Source: Pseudomonas sp. BSw22131 (GTDB taxonomy: Bacteria; Pseudomonadota; Gammaproteobacteria; Pseudomonadales; Pseudomonadaceae). Taken from it: a stretch of 64,000 nt of DNA. The stretch lies in the NCBI RefSeq assembly GCF_026810445.1, contig NZ_CP113949.1, forward strand, positions 2,666,001 through 2,730,000. Reading direction: 5' to 3'. The notes beneath the pieces are model-generated. The model searched no databases. It was not told where the DNA came from and saw only the letters and a program-made list of their open reading frames with translations. Shown in pieces: positions 1 to 7,869 of the stretch (its first letter is position 1; each line of letters opens with the position of its first letter). A program made the translations under genes and the position numbers.

Positions 1-3000
1 CGTTTCGAGGCCCAGCCGTACGGCGTGCCTTACCGCAGCGCGCCGGAACACCACAAGCCGCACATGCCCGGCCCGCAGACGGCGGTGGTGGTCACGCCGC
101 CCGATCACGAAGTGTTCACCGATGCGTTGAACCGCGTGTGCGTGCGTTTTCATTGGGATCGCCGCACCCCAGAGGGGCAACTGGGTTCGTGCTGGATACG
201 CATGCTGCAAAACAGCAGCGGGCCCGATTGGGGCAGCGTGCAGGTGCCTCGGGGTGGCGAGGAAGTGGTGGTGACATTTCTCGACAACGACATTGATCGG
301 CCGCTGATCCTTGGACAGGTCTACGGTGGCGACAAACCCGCCTGGCACAGCAGCGGCCAGATGAGCGGCTACAAAAGCAAAGAGCTTAAAGGCCGTGGCT
401 TCAATCAGTGGGTCATGGATGACACGCCGCAACAGGTGCGCACCCAACTGCACAGCAGCCACGCCCACACGCAACTGAACATGGGTTATCTGATCGATCA
501 GCAGGGCAACCAGCGCGGCGGGCTTCGCGGCAGCGGTTTTGAACTGCGCAGCGACGCGTTCGGGGCGATTCGTGCGCAGCAGGGTTTGCACGTCAGCACC
601 TGGAAACGCAGCAAAGCCCAAGGCGGGCAGATGGACGCCGAAGAAGCGCGCCAGCAACTCGAAGACAGCGAGTGTCGGTTGCAAACGTTGTCGGACGATG
701 CTGCGGGGCACAACGCCGACGCTTTAACCAGCGCCCTCGACAGCCTGCAGACACTCAAGCGCGACACCGACAGCCCGTTGCGCCACGGCGAAGGCAGCAG
801 CGCAGGCCATGGTCAGTCAGCCGGGTTTGAACAGCCGCTGATAATGTTTTCGGCGCCCAATGACATCGCCAGCACCACCGCGCGAAACACTCACCTGTAC
901 AGCGCGCTGCAAACCACGCTGGCCAGCGGCGAAAACCTCACCCTCGCCAGTGGCAAATCCCTGCTCGCCAGCGTCGCCGAAGGCATCAGCCTGTTCGCCA
1001 AAAACGCGGGCGCCAAGCTGTTCGCCGCCAAGGGCAAAGTGGCGATTCAGGCGCAGAGCGATGACATCGAGCTGACGGCGCAAAACGACGTCCTCATTAC
1101 CTCCACCGGCCAGCGCATTCAGCTCTCCGCCCAGGACGGCATCCTGCTCACCAGCGGCGGGGCGTACATCGAAATCAAGGACGGCAACATCAGCATCCAC
1201 GCACCCGGCGAGGTGGATGTAAAAGGCGTGATCCGCAAATTCAGCGGGCCCGGCGGGATGAAACACATGGACGCCACGCCACAATTTGCGCTGTTGCCGC
1301 AGACTGTGCCGGTCATCCTTCAAGCGTCCAGCATGGAATCCACCTTCGCCCTGGAGCAGATCACCGAACTGGCAACTCGCAGTACCGCAGCGGAATTCGT
1401 CCTGATGCTGGCGCCGATCTTCGGGTTCGACATCCCGGCGCACACCTACATCAAACTGTACGACGGGCTGCGGGCAGGCAGCATTGCCAACCCGGAGCAT
1501 CGGGTGATGTCCGCTGGCGCGTACCCGGCTGACTACGACAACCAGGAGCGTGTGATTCGCGTGCATGAAGCCGCTCTCATCAACGCCTCCAGCCATCGCG
1601 ATGGCGCTACGCAATTTCTGGCCGTGTTGCTGCATGAGTTCGGGCACCACCTCGACAACCTGTTGCGTACCGAACTGGCCGATAAAAACCCCGACGGCAC
1701 CTCGACCCTGGCCGCAGATGCACCTGAGGAAGAAGGCGCGAAATTCGCCTATCAAATCGCATTACTGGATTTCGAAAACAGCGCCTACACCCGCTTCGCC
1801 ACGTTCACCACGGCCAGGCACCCGGAAACGGCGCTGTACGTGGCCTACCCCGAAGCCCAGGCGGCGATCAAGGAAACGCAGGGTCTTGATGCACAGCGAA
1901 TGGAAACCGGGAGTGGGCAGCGCGAGGGATTTGGTGCGGGGCGGGGTGAACATCATGATCGGAGCCCGCATGGGTCGTTTGGGCATGAGTCGATTGAGGA
2001 TGCGTTAGGTGAAGTTGGGTTTGCTGAGGCTACTGATCGACAGGCCGTTTACTACGGGAATTGGCTGCGAGACTACTCACAAATACTGGACCCAAAAATC
2101 ATTCGTGCCGCGGACATGCCCAAGAACTTGCCAGCGATACTATCCCGTTCCGCACTGACGAAGATGGTGGACGTGCTGGCAGCTAGAAAATTCCCCGAAC
2201 TTCGTAAGAGCAGCCCCGACGAGTACCAAGTCACCCCTCACAACCTCGGGGTCTACCGTCCAAGCGAGCACATAGACAACCCGAAAAACTTCAACCCGCA
2301 GCCCGCCGATCCGAAAACCCGAGACCCGGAATTTGAACCCTGGGTCTTGCCCGATGATCCTCTGCTGCAAATCGATTTTGTCAGTTCCATGGCGCGCTAC
2401 CTGCATCGCTCCAGAGACAGCATGGTGATGGACATCAAGCGGGCAGTGATGTGCAAGCGAACGCCGTCGGGGATGCGTTTGTTCGGTGCCGCACTACATG
2501 GACTGGAGGACTTCTTTGCGCACTCCAATTACGTCGAGCTGAGCCTTATCAAGTTGGGCTACACCAGCGTGTTGCCCTGGACCTCACCTGCTGCATGCAA
2601 GTGGAAACTGCCGCTGGTGACCGGCATGTTCAGTTCCACTGATGTGATCGCAAGCCTCGCTGAGCCCTTGGCAATGGCACTGTTCCCTGTCGATCCCTGG
2701 ACCTTCGTCGCCAGTGAGCCGGGCATACGATCAGACAGTGAGAAGATGCTGCTGATATTACTGGGGGAGCATCACGACGAGCGTCTGCTGCACGCCCTCG
2801 AAAATTACCTCGCGCTGCGTGATAAATGGGCAAGTACGCCAGGTCATCAACACATAGAACGCATGGGATGGATGGCAGCGGTGCCCATGCGTCTTATCTC
2901 TAACAGTTACAACACTGTTTTCCAGTCGTTGCTGCAATTGCTGGGCAACAGCGTTGACGACGCCCAAACATTGCTCGACGAAGACCCAAATCGGAGCGGC

Positions 3001-3405
3001 TCAACTGATCCGACGCACTCGCAATTAGCTAAAGATCACGACACGCACCCATTTCATACTCTGGCAGTGAAGCTTGCTAAGGAGGCTGTTCGGGTGGTGG
3101 GGCAAGCCATGAACAACAAATGGCGCGGCGGTGAAACCGAAGATCCAGCTCAGGTAATAGAGCGCTTTTTCACCCATCCCCAAGACAGCACTTGGCAGGA
3201 CCCACTGGTTATGGAATGGGCGCGCGAACACCGCGAAGAAGTCAAGCGCGGTGCGTCTCTGACCGAGTTGCATCATATTCACGAACAGCATGGAAAAGCT
3301 GCGCTGGCGCGGGTCAAGAAAATGGGTGAACAGGGAGAGGAAGCATGGAATTACATACAGCAACATTACGAAGTATTGACTGGCGAAAAAAGTCAGGCGC
3401 GGTAA
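1..3405 (+). CDS. vgrG: VgrG spike with C-terminal HEFGH / Het-C-like toxin region (5' partial)
   Basis: The frame is open to the first base of the window, so the gp27-like N-terminus is missing; 1134 residues are present. The first ~110 residues are the VgrG OB-fold (VRFHWDR, GSCWIRM, FLDNDIDRPLILGQVY). Residues ~300-400 are a repetitive Ala/Ser-rich beta-helix (DUF2345-like) needle. A zincin-like HEFGH motif sits at bases 1633-1647. From ~base 2040 a Het-C-like region appears (GNWLRDYSQ, LHGLEDFFAHSNYVE). VgrG is the trimeric tip of the type VI secretion system, and such C-terminal extensions are usually effectors delivered into rival cells. The stop TAA overlaps the ATG of the next gene (TAATG), coupling toxin and presumed immunity translation. 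The toxic reaction is not known from sequence. Sure of VgrG; the effector reading is inference. Confidence 0.9.
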   Translation, partial: RFEAQPYGVPYRSAPEHHKPHMPGPQTAVVVTPPDHEVFTDALNRVCVRFHWDRRTPEGQLGSCWIRMLQNSSGPDWGSVQVPRGGEEVVVTFLDNDIDRPLILGQVYGGDKPAWHSSGQMSGYKSKELKGRGFNQWVMDDTPQQVRTQLHSSHAHTQLNMGYLIDQQGNQRGGLRGSGFELRSDAFGAIRAQQGLHVSTWKRSKAQGGQMDAEEARQQLEDSECRLQTLSDDAAGHNADALTSALDSLQTLKRDTDSPLRHGEGSSAGHGQSAGFEQPLIMFSAPNDIASTTARNTHLYSALQTTLASGENLTLASGKSLLASVAEGISLFAKNAGAKLFAAKGKVAIQAQSDDIELTAQNDVLITSTGQRIQLSAQDGILLTSGGAYIEIKDGNISIHAPGEVDVKGVIRKFSGPGGMKHMDATPQFALLPQTVPVILQASSMESTFALEQITELATRSTAAEFVLMLAPIFGFDIPAHTYIKLYDGLRAGSIANPEHRVMSAGAYPADYDNQERVIRVHEAALINASSHRDGATQFLAVLLHEFGHHLDNLLRTELADKNPDGTSTLAADAPEEEGAKFAYQIALLDFENSAYTRFATFTTARHPETALYVAYPEAQAAIKETQGLDAQRMETGSGQREGFGAGRGEHHDRSPHGSFGHESIEDALGEVGFAEATDRQAVYYGNWLRDYSQILDPKIIRAADMPKNLPAILSRSALTKMVDVLAARKFPELRKSSPDEYQVTPHNLGVYRPSEHIDNPKNFNPQPADPKTRDPEFEPWVLPDDPLLQIDFVSSMARYLHRSRDSMVMDIKRAVMCKRTPSGMRLFGAALHGLEDFFAHSNYVELSLIKLGYTSVLPWTSPAACKWKLPLVTGMFSSTDVIASLAEPLAMALFPVDPWTFVASEPGIRSDSEKMLLILLGEHHDERLLHALENYLALRDKWASTPGHQHIERMGWMAAVPMRLISNSYNTVFQSLLQLLGNSVDDAQTLLDEDPNRSGSTDPTHSQLAKDHDTHPFHTLAVKLAKEAVRVVGQAMNNKWRGGETEDPAQVIERFFTHPQDSTWQDPLVMEWAREHREEVKRGASLTELHHIHEQHGKAALARVKKMGEQGEEAWNYIQQHYEVLTGEKSQAR

Positions 3406-4178
3406 TGAGGAGTTCCATTGTTTTTTCATGCCTTGTTTTCATATTCGCAATGGTTTCGAAAACTGCCGAGGCGGATGGTTTGCTGGGTGACATCACTTGG
3501 GAAAACACCAAGGCGGAGCTCAGTCGCATAAATGACTGGTCATTGGGGATTCGCCGCATTCCGAAGGGAGCAAAGCCTGAGATCATCGTGAGTGACGGAG
3601 AAATTAAATATAATGGGGAAGTTTTAAAGATTGGCCATTCCTTGCAAGACTGGAAGCGAGTATTGGGTTCAAACACGAGACCCGCATTTCATGGTAGGGT
3701 TTTGATATGGGATGATATAGGGATCAAAGTCGCACTTTATCCTAGCGATGAAACAAAGGTACGCACCTTGATTGTTGATTTTAGCTGCAAAGAACGAATG
3801 CATGGTTCTGACTGTGCCAGAGATGGGGGGCGTGGACATGATTATGATCCTAAAAACTATTTTACCGGGTATCTGGAAGTAGACGGTGGTGCCATCGATA
3901 ACGAGTCTACTGTAGATGATGTTAATAACTTAATAACTGGTAGAGGTCGATATGGTCGAGGTTGTGGGACCGAATTGTGCTTAGGATATGCTGTGGATGA
4001 CGGTCGTTTTTTGAGTTTCGTTGATGTAGATAGTCGAAGATTTAAAAGTGTAATTTATAATGTGTCATTTACTGGAGGTAATCGAGGTCTTTATGAGCCT
4101 CCGGTTGAAGTTTCAGAAAATACATCTTCCCCGGCTCATCTCGAAGATCATCCTAGCGCGCCTCAGGTGCAGCCGTGA
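3405..4178 (+). CDS. Exported putative T6SS immunity protein, paralog 1
   Basis: 257 residues. The start was chosen at the ATG overlapping the vgrG stop because it gives a clean Sec signal peptide (MRSSIVFSCLVFIFAMV, cleavage after TAEA). The mature protein begins DGLLGDITWENTKAEL and carries a WSLGIRRIPKGAKPEIIV block, a YLEVDGG.ID block and four cysteines in two pairs (C-x8-C and GCGTELC) that are kept in all paralogs, fitting periplasmic disulfides. The family is not one I can name. Position directly after a VgrG-effector, translational coupling and paralog amplification argue for an immunity role, and export suggests the toxin acts in the periplasm. The gene is clearly AT-richer than its surroundings, a sign of horizontal acquisition. 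Confidence 0.8.
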   Translation: MRSSIVFSCLVFIFAMVSKTAEADGLLGDITWENTKAELSRINDWSLGIRRIPKGAKPEIIVSDGEIKYNGEVLKIGHSLQDWKRVLGSNTRPAFHGRVLIWDDIGIKVALYPSDETKVRTLIVDFSCKERMHGSDCARDGGRGHDYDPKNYFTGYLEVDGGAIDNESTVDDVNNLITGRGRYGRGCGTELCLGYAVDDGRFLSFVDVDSRRFKSVIYNVSFTGGNRGLYEPPVEVSENTSSPAHLEDHPSAPQVQP

Positions 4179-4375
4179 TACGCGCTGGCTTGGTTTTAAT
4201 ATTTGCAGCGATTGCTCTCTGCGCCAAAGCGTCCAGTTCGATTGATATAATTACTGGGAAAATACCAAGGCGGAGCTCAGTCGCTTAAATGATTAGTCAG
4301 TGGTGATTCGCCGCATTCCGAAGGGAGCAAAGCCAGAGATTATCGTTAACGATGGAGAAATTACGTTCAATGGCC
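4175..4375 (+). pseudogene. Decayed fragment of a fifth immunity paralog
   Basis: A GTG overlapping the previous stop (GTGA) opens a typical signal peptide (IRAGLVLIFAAIALCAKAS). About 80 bases on, the frame breaks next to the GENTK-like block, and the next frame shows NTKAELSRLND followed by a TAG where paralogs have TGG (W of DWS). It then continues IRRIPKGAKPEIIVNDGEITFNG and runs into the start region of the next paralog at 4376. So there is one frameshift, one nonsense change and loss of everything downstream. It is a remnant of another array member, probably left by recombination between neighbouring copies. Confidence 0.8.
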
Positions 4376-5224
4376 ATGAGGTGCCGTGTTGTATATTCGT
4401 ATCTAACTCTAATCCTGTTGATGACTGCTCTTCCTGTCGAGGCCGGCAGTTCATTTGGTGAAACAACTTGGGAAAGAAGCAGGCAAAAACTAAGCCAGTT
4501 AAATGATTGGTCGCTGGGCATTCGTCGCATCTCGAAGGGAGCGGCTCCAGAGATAATAGTGAATGGTGGAGAAATAGTAATTAATGGAAAGGTCGTAAGG
4601 TTTGGTGATGACATTTCTACCTGGAAAGAGGCACTAGGCGGTCATCCTCGGGAAATGTCTAGTCAAGACCTATTTATCTGGGATGAGCTAGGTTTAAAAG
4701 TAGGGCTTCGATGGGACGGGAGTGGCGAAGTCTTATTTTTTAAAGTTTTCTTTAGTTGCAGAAAATACCAGGATCCGGATATCTGCAAAGGCTCTGCTAG
4801 CCACAGTGTTGAAAATAGGCCAAAACAGTATTTCCCCGGCTATCTTGAATTTGAAGGAGGTCCGATCGATAGCAAGTCGACTGTAGTTGAGGCTAATCGA
4901 TTAATACGCGGTAGCGCCAACTTTGGTAGAGGCTGTGGACCAGGTTTTTGCTCAATCGTTCGTAGCGGGCCCGGCTATATATTGAGTGGGGCTGATACGG
5001 ACGGTAATAATATCGAGAGTACTATTTATGGCGTCTCTTTTGAGGGTGATGTTTTTAAAGCTAGCCGTGAGCTAAAAATAAAAACCTCTACGCCGTCTCA
5101 GGAGCGTAAGTCTGTAGAGTTTGATGAAATTGCGAAGAATACTCTGAAGCAAACAGCGATCAACTTCATTGATTGGGCATCCGTTTTGCTAGGTTTGCCA
5201 GCGAAAAAACAGACGCAGCCATGA
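4376..5224 (+). CDS. Exported putative T6SS immunity protein, paralog 2
   Basis: 282 residues from ATG 4376 (MRCRVVYSYLTLILLMTALPVEA, signal peptide). Earlier in-frame ATGs at 4352 and 4370 lie in sequence derived from the decayed copy; 4376 matches the ATGAGGTGC start of paralog 4. The mature part has the family blocks ETTWERSRQKLSQLNDWSLG, IRRISKGAAPEIIV, WDELGLKVG, YLEFEGGPID and GRGCGPGFC with the two cysteine pairs. Compared with paralog 1 it has a longer C-terminal tail. Its stop overlaps an ATG (ATGA at 5221) that opens a nine-codon reading frame ending at 5250, probably the relic of a further coupled gene start. Confidence 0.75.
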   Translation: MRCRVVYSYLTLILLMTALPVEAGSSFGETTWERSRQKLSQLNDWSLGIRRISKGAAPEIIVNGGEIVINGKVVRFGDDISTWKEALGGHPREMSSQDLFIWDELGLKVGLRWDGSGEVLFFKVFFSCRKYQDPDICKGSASHSVENRPKQYFPGYLEFEGGPIDSKSTVVEANRLIRGSANFGRGCGPGFCSIVRSGPGYILSGADTDGNNIESTIYGVSFEGDVFKASRELKIKTSTPSQERKSVEFDEIAKNTLKQTAINFIDWASVLLGLPAKKQTQP

Positions 5225-5265
5225 AAAAATCAAAATCTCGGCACGCTTGATATTCATACCCAGTG

Positions 5266-5752
5266 CCAGTCGTTATTGCAATTGCGGGGCAACAGCGTGG
5301 ACGACTCCCAAACATTGCTGGAAGAAGACCCGAACCGGAGCGGGTCAGCTGACCCGACGCATTTTCAATTGACCAAGGATCAGGACGCGCATCCATTTCA
5401 CACTCTGGCAGTGAAACTGGCTAAAGAAGCTGTTCGCGTGGTGGGGCAAGCTATGAACAACAAATGACGCGGCGCTGAAACCGCAGATCCAGCTCTAGTA
5501 ATAGAGCGCTTTTTCACCCATCCCCAAGACAGCACTTGGCAGGACCCACTAGTTATGGAATGGGCGCGCGAACACCGAGAAGAAGTCAAACGCGGTACGT
5601 CTCTGACCGAGTTGCATCATATTCAAGAACAGCATGGAAAAGTTGCGCTGGCACGGGTCAAGAAAATGGGTGAACAGGGAGAAGGGACATGGAATTACAT
5701 ACAACAAAATTACGAAACATTAACTGGCGAAAAAAGTCAGGCGCGGTTATGA
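5266..5752 (+). pseudogene. Duplicated C-terminal tail of the upstream VgrG effector
   Basis: Bases from about 5266 match vgrG from about 2924 to its stop almost base for base: NSVDDSQTLLEEDPNRSG, HPFHTLAVKLAKEAVRVVG, MEWAREHREEVKRG and YIQQNYETLTGEKSQAR. An in-frame TGA at 5465-5467 replaces the TGG (W) of the intact gene, and there is no start or N-terminal part. It ends in a stop overlapping the ATG of paralog 3 (ATGA), as the true vgrG tail does with paralog 1. It is best read as one repeat unit of tail plus immunity gene created by tandem duplication or by recombination with another effector module. Confidence 0.9.
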
Positions 5753-6597
5753 GGCGCGCTATTGTTTTTTTATGCTTCGTTTTCATATCAGCAATAGTTT
5801 CACAAACCGCCAGCGCGAATGGTTTGCTGGGTGACATCACTTGGGAAAAAACCAAGCAGGAACTTAAGCGGTTCGATGACTGGTCACTGGGTATCCGCCG
5901 CATTCCGAAGGGAGCAAAGCCAGAGATTATCGTTAATGATGGAGAAATTACGTTCAATGGTGAAGTGTTAAGGTTCGGGGATGATATTAACGTCTGGAAA
6001 AAAACAATTGGTGGTATTCCTAGGGAGATGCCGAGCCACAGGCTTTATATTTGGGATGAGGTAGGGATCAAGGTGGGAGTTGGATGGGGCGGGAGCACAA
6101 AAGTTGTATTTATTAATGTAATTTTTCACTGCAAGGAGCGAGGCAGTTCACCTGTCTGTCCAGAAAATGGCGGCCCTGGAAATGAAAATGAACCTAAAAA
6201 TTTCTTTGTCGGCTATCTCGAGTATGAAGGAGGCCCAATTGACAGCATGTCTACAGTGCTGGAGGCTAATCGGCTGATCGAGGGGGGCGCAAACTTCGGC
6301 AGAGGCTGCGGGCTTGGTTTATGCTCAGTGTCGCATGGTCCTCATCGAAATATTTTAAGCGGAGCTGATACGGATGGAAGGAGCTTGGAAAGTACCATTT
6401 ATGGAATTTCTTTTGACGATTTTGGCGTTAAGGCGGAGAAGAAGCCTAGAGATAAAATACCTCCATGCGTAGAGCGAGATACCGCCCTTGGTTTTGATGG
6501 GCTCACAAAAAAAACTGCCGAACAAGCAGTTGGCGTTGTTAGCAACTGGATTTCAAATTTTTTATGTTTGCCCGATACTCGTCAGGCCCAACCATGA
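5749..6597 (+). CDS. Exported putative T6SS immunity protein, paralog 3
   Basis: 282 residues from the ATG overlapping the stop of the duplicated VgrG tail. Signal peptide MRRAIVFLCFVFISAIVSQTASA, then NGLLGDITWEKTKQELKRFD. It shares with paralog 1 the same junction with a VgrG tail and nearly the same first 60 residues, and with paralog 4 the CKERG...CPENGG cysteine block and YLEYEGGPID. It ends in ATGA overlapping paralog 4. The function is inferred from context as immunity to the Het-C-type effector or to a related, now lost, variant. Confidence 0.8.
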   Translation: MRRAIVFLCFVFISAIVSQTASANGLLGDITWEKTKQELKRFDDWSLGIRRIPKGAKPEIIVNDGEITFNGEVLRFGDDINVWKKTIGGIPREMPSHRLYIWDEVGIKVGVGWGGSTKVVFINVIFHCKERGSSPVCPENGGPGNENEPKNFFVGYLEYEGGPIDSMSTVLEANRLIEGGANFGRGCGLGLCSVSHGPHRNILSGADTDGRSLESTIYGISFDDFGVKAEKKPRDKIPPCVERDTALGFDGLTKKTAEQAVGVVSNWISNFLCLPDTRQAQP

Positions 6598-7373
6598 GGT
6601 GCGCTCATAGATGGGTTTTCACGGTTTTAATGTTAATAATGATCTCAATCCCTGCCGCGGCCGACAGTTTGTTCGACGGCATCACTCGGGAAAAAATCAA
6701 GCAGGAACTTAAGCGTTTCGAGGATTGGTCGCAGGGTATCCGCCGCATTCCAAAGGGTGCGAAGCCGGAGATTATTGTTAACGATGGAAAGATCACGTTT
6801 AATGGGAAGATTCTGAAGATAGGCGATGATATTGAATCATGGAAAAAAGTCATTGGAGGGAATCCAAGGGCTATGCTGGATCGACGTATATATGTATGGG
6901 ATGACCTAGGCTTTAAAGTGGGAATAGGCTGGACCAATACTAAAGTGATTTTTATTAAGATTATCTTCCGATGCAAGGAACGCGGCGCGGTAAAGGTCTG
7001 TCCTGAAAATGGAGGGCTTGGCAATACAAACGAACCCCAAAATTTCTTCACTGGTTATGTTGAGTACGAGGGCGGCCCGATTGATAGTCAATCAACTGTC
7101 CTTGAAGCCAATCGTTTGATAAGGGGGCGGGCACAATATGGCGGGGGGTGCGGAACTGGGTTGTGTTCAAGTGTCTGGGGTAAATATGGTTATCTCGTAA
7201 GTGATCCGGATATAGACAGTAGAGGCTATGAAAGCATTTTTTACGGAGTGTCTTTCGAGGGGGATAGTCATGCCGAGTTTTACCCAGTTAAAGCCGGTGC
7301 TGCGGATGCAGTTCCGCCTGAGGATGTGTTCAAATTCAATTACGTTGAGAGGGATAGTACAAAGAAAAATTAA
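6594..7373 (+). CDS. Exported putative T6SS immunity protein, paralog 4
   Basis: 259 residues from the ATG overlapping the previous stop. Signal peptide MRCAHRWVFTVLMLIMISIPAAA, mature start DSLFDGITREKIKQEL. It retains WSQGIRRIPKGAKPEIIV, WDDLGFKVGIGW, the C...CPENGG pair, YVEYEGGPID and GGCGTGLC. It is the last gene of the coupled array; about 230 bases follow before the PAAR start. Differences between paralogs are concentrated in the loop after WDD/WDE and in the C-terminal tail, where specificity may lie (inference). Confidence 0.78.
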   Translation: MRCAHRWVFTVLMLIMISIPAAADSLFDGITREKIKQELKRFEDWSQGIRRIPKGAKPEIIVNDGKITFNGKILKIGDDIESWKKVIGGNPRAMLDRRIYVWDDLGFKVGIGWTNTKVIFIKIIFRCKERGAVKVCPENGGLGNTNEPQNFFTGYVEYEGGPIDSQSTVLEANRLIRGRAQYGGGCGTGLCSSVWGKYGYLVSDPDIDSRGYESIFYGVSFEGDSHAEFYPVKAGAADAVPPEDVFKFNYVERDSTKKN

Positions 7374-7605
7374 AAACCTAGCAACTGGGTGTTCGGCCTT
7401 AGCATTATCTCCGAAGAAAACTTGCCATTAGTTGATGTCAGGTCTTCCGGTCGTAGCCAAGAAGTTCAGGCTGTGCCATGACAGACCTGCGCCTTGGCCC
7501 GAGCAACATCCACATGAAAAAATTAAATCTAACTTCACTGCCCACATGCCGACCTTCATATCGGATCTGCTTTTTCCCTCAAAACCCATCAAATTGGACC
7601 TGTTC

Positions 7606-7860
7606 ATGCGCTCAATCATCCTACTCGGCGACCCAACTTCAGCAGGCGGGCAAGTCGTGCAAGGCTCCAGCTGCACGTTTATAGAGAACCTCGCAGTCGC
7701 TCGTGTCGGAGACGCTGTTGTGTGCATTCATGGTCCGTGTGTCATTGCTTCCGGCGATCCCACAACACTGGACGAAGACAGGCCCGTCGCTCGGGCGGGC
7801 GATCTGACGGCGTGTGGTTCAGTACTTATCGCGACTCACTTCGCCAGTGTCATTTTTTAG
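7606..7860 (+). CDS. PAAR-domain T6SS spike-tip protein
   Basis: 84 residues from ATG 7606: MRSIILLGDPTSAGGQVVQG, then FIENLAVARVGDAVVC, VIASGDPTTLDEDRPVARAGD and LTACGSVLIA. This is the GDPT/VARxGD repeat pattern of PAAR proteins, which cap the VgrG trimer with a metal-bound cone. The frame is open upstream to 7432, but the extra 58 residues do not resemble PAAR; 7606 is preferred although its Shine-Dalgarno is poor. The 230 bases before it (7374-7605) contain nothing else I can support. It probably sharpens the VgrG encoded at the window start. Confidence 0.85.
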   Translation: MRSIILLGDPTSAGGQVVQGSSCTFIENLAVARVGDAVVCIHGPCVIASGDPTTLDEDRPVARAGDLTACGSVLIATHFASVIF

Positions 7861-7869
7861 GAATTGGGT

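Noticed and set aside
817..1755. 312-codon minus-strand ORF inside vgrG
   Set aside because: Lies opposite the VgrG beta-helix and HEFGH region; no independent coding evidence.
7432..7605. N-terminal extension of the PAAR gene
   Set aside because: In frame but unlike any PAAR protein and with ordinary non-coding composition; the ATG at 7606 begins the conserved domain.
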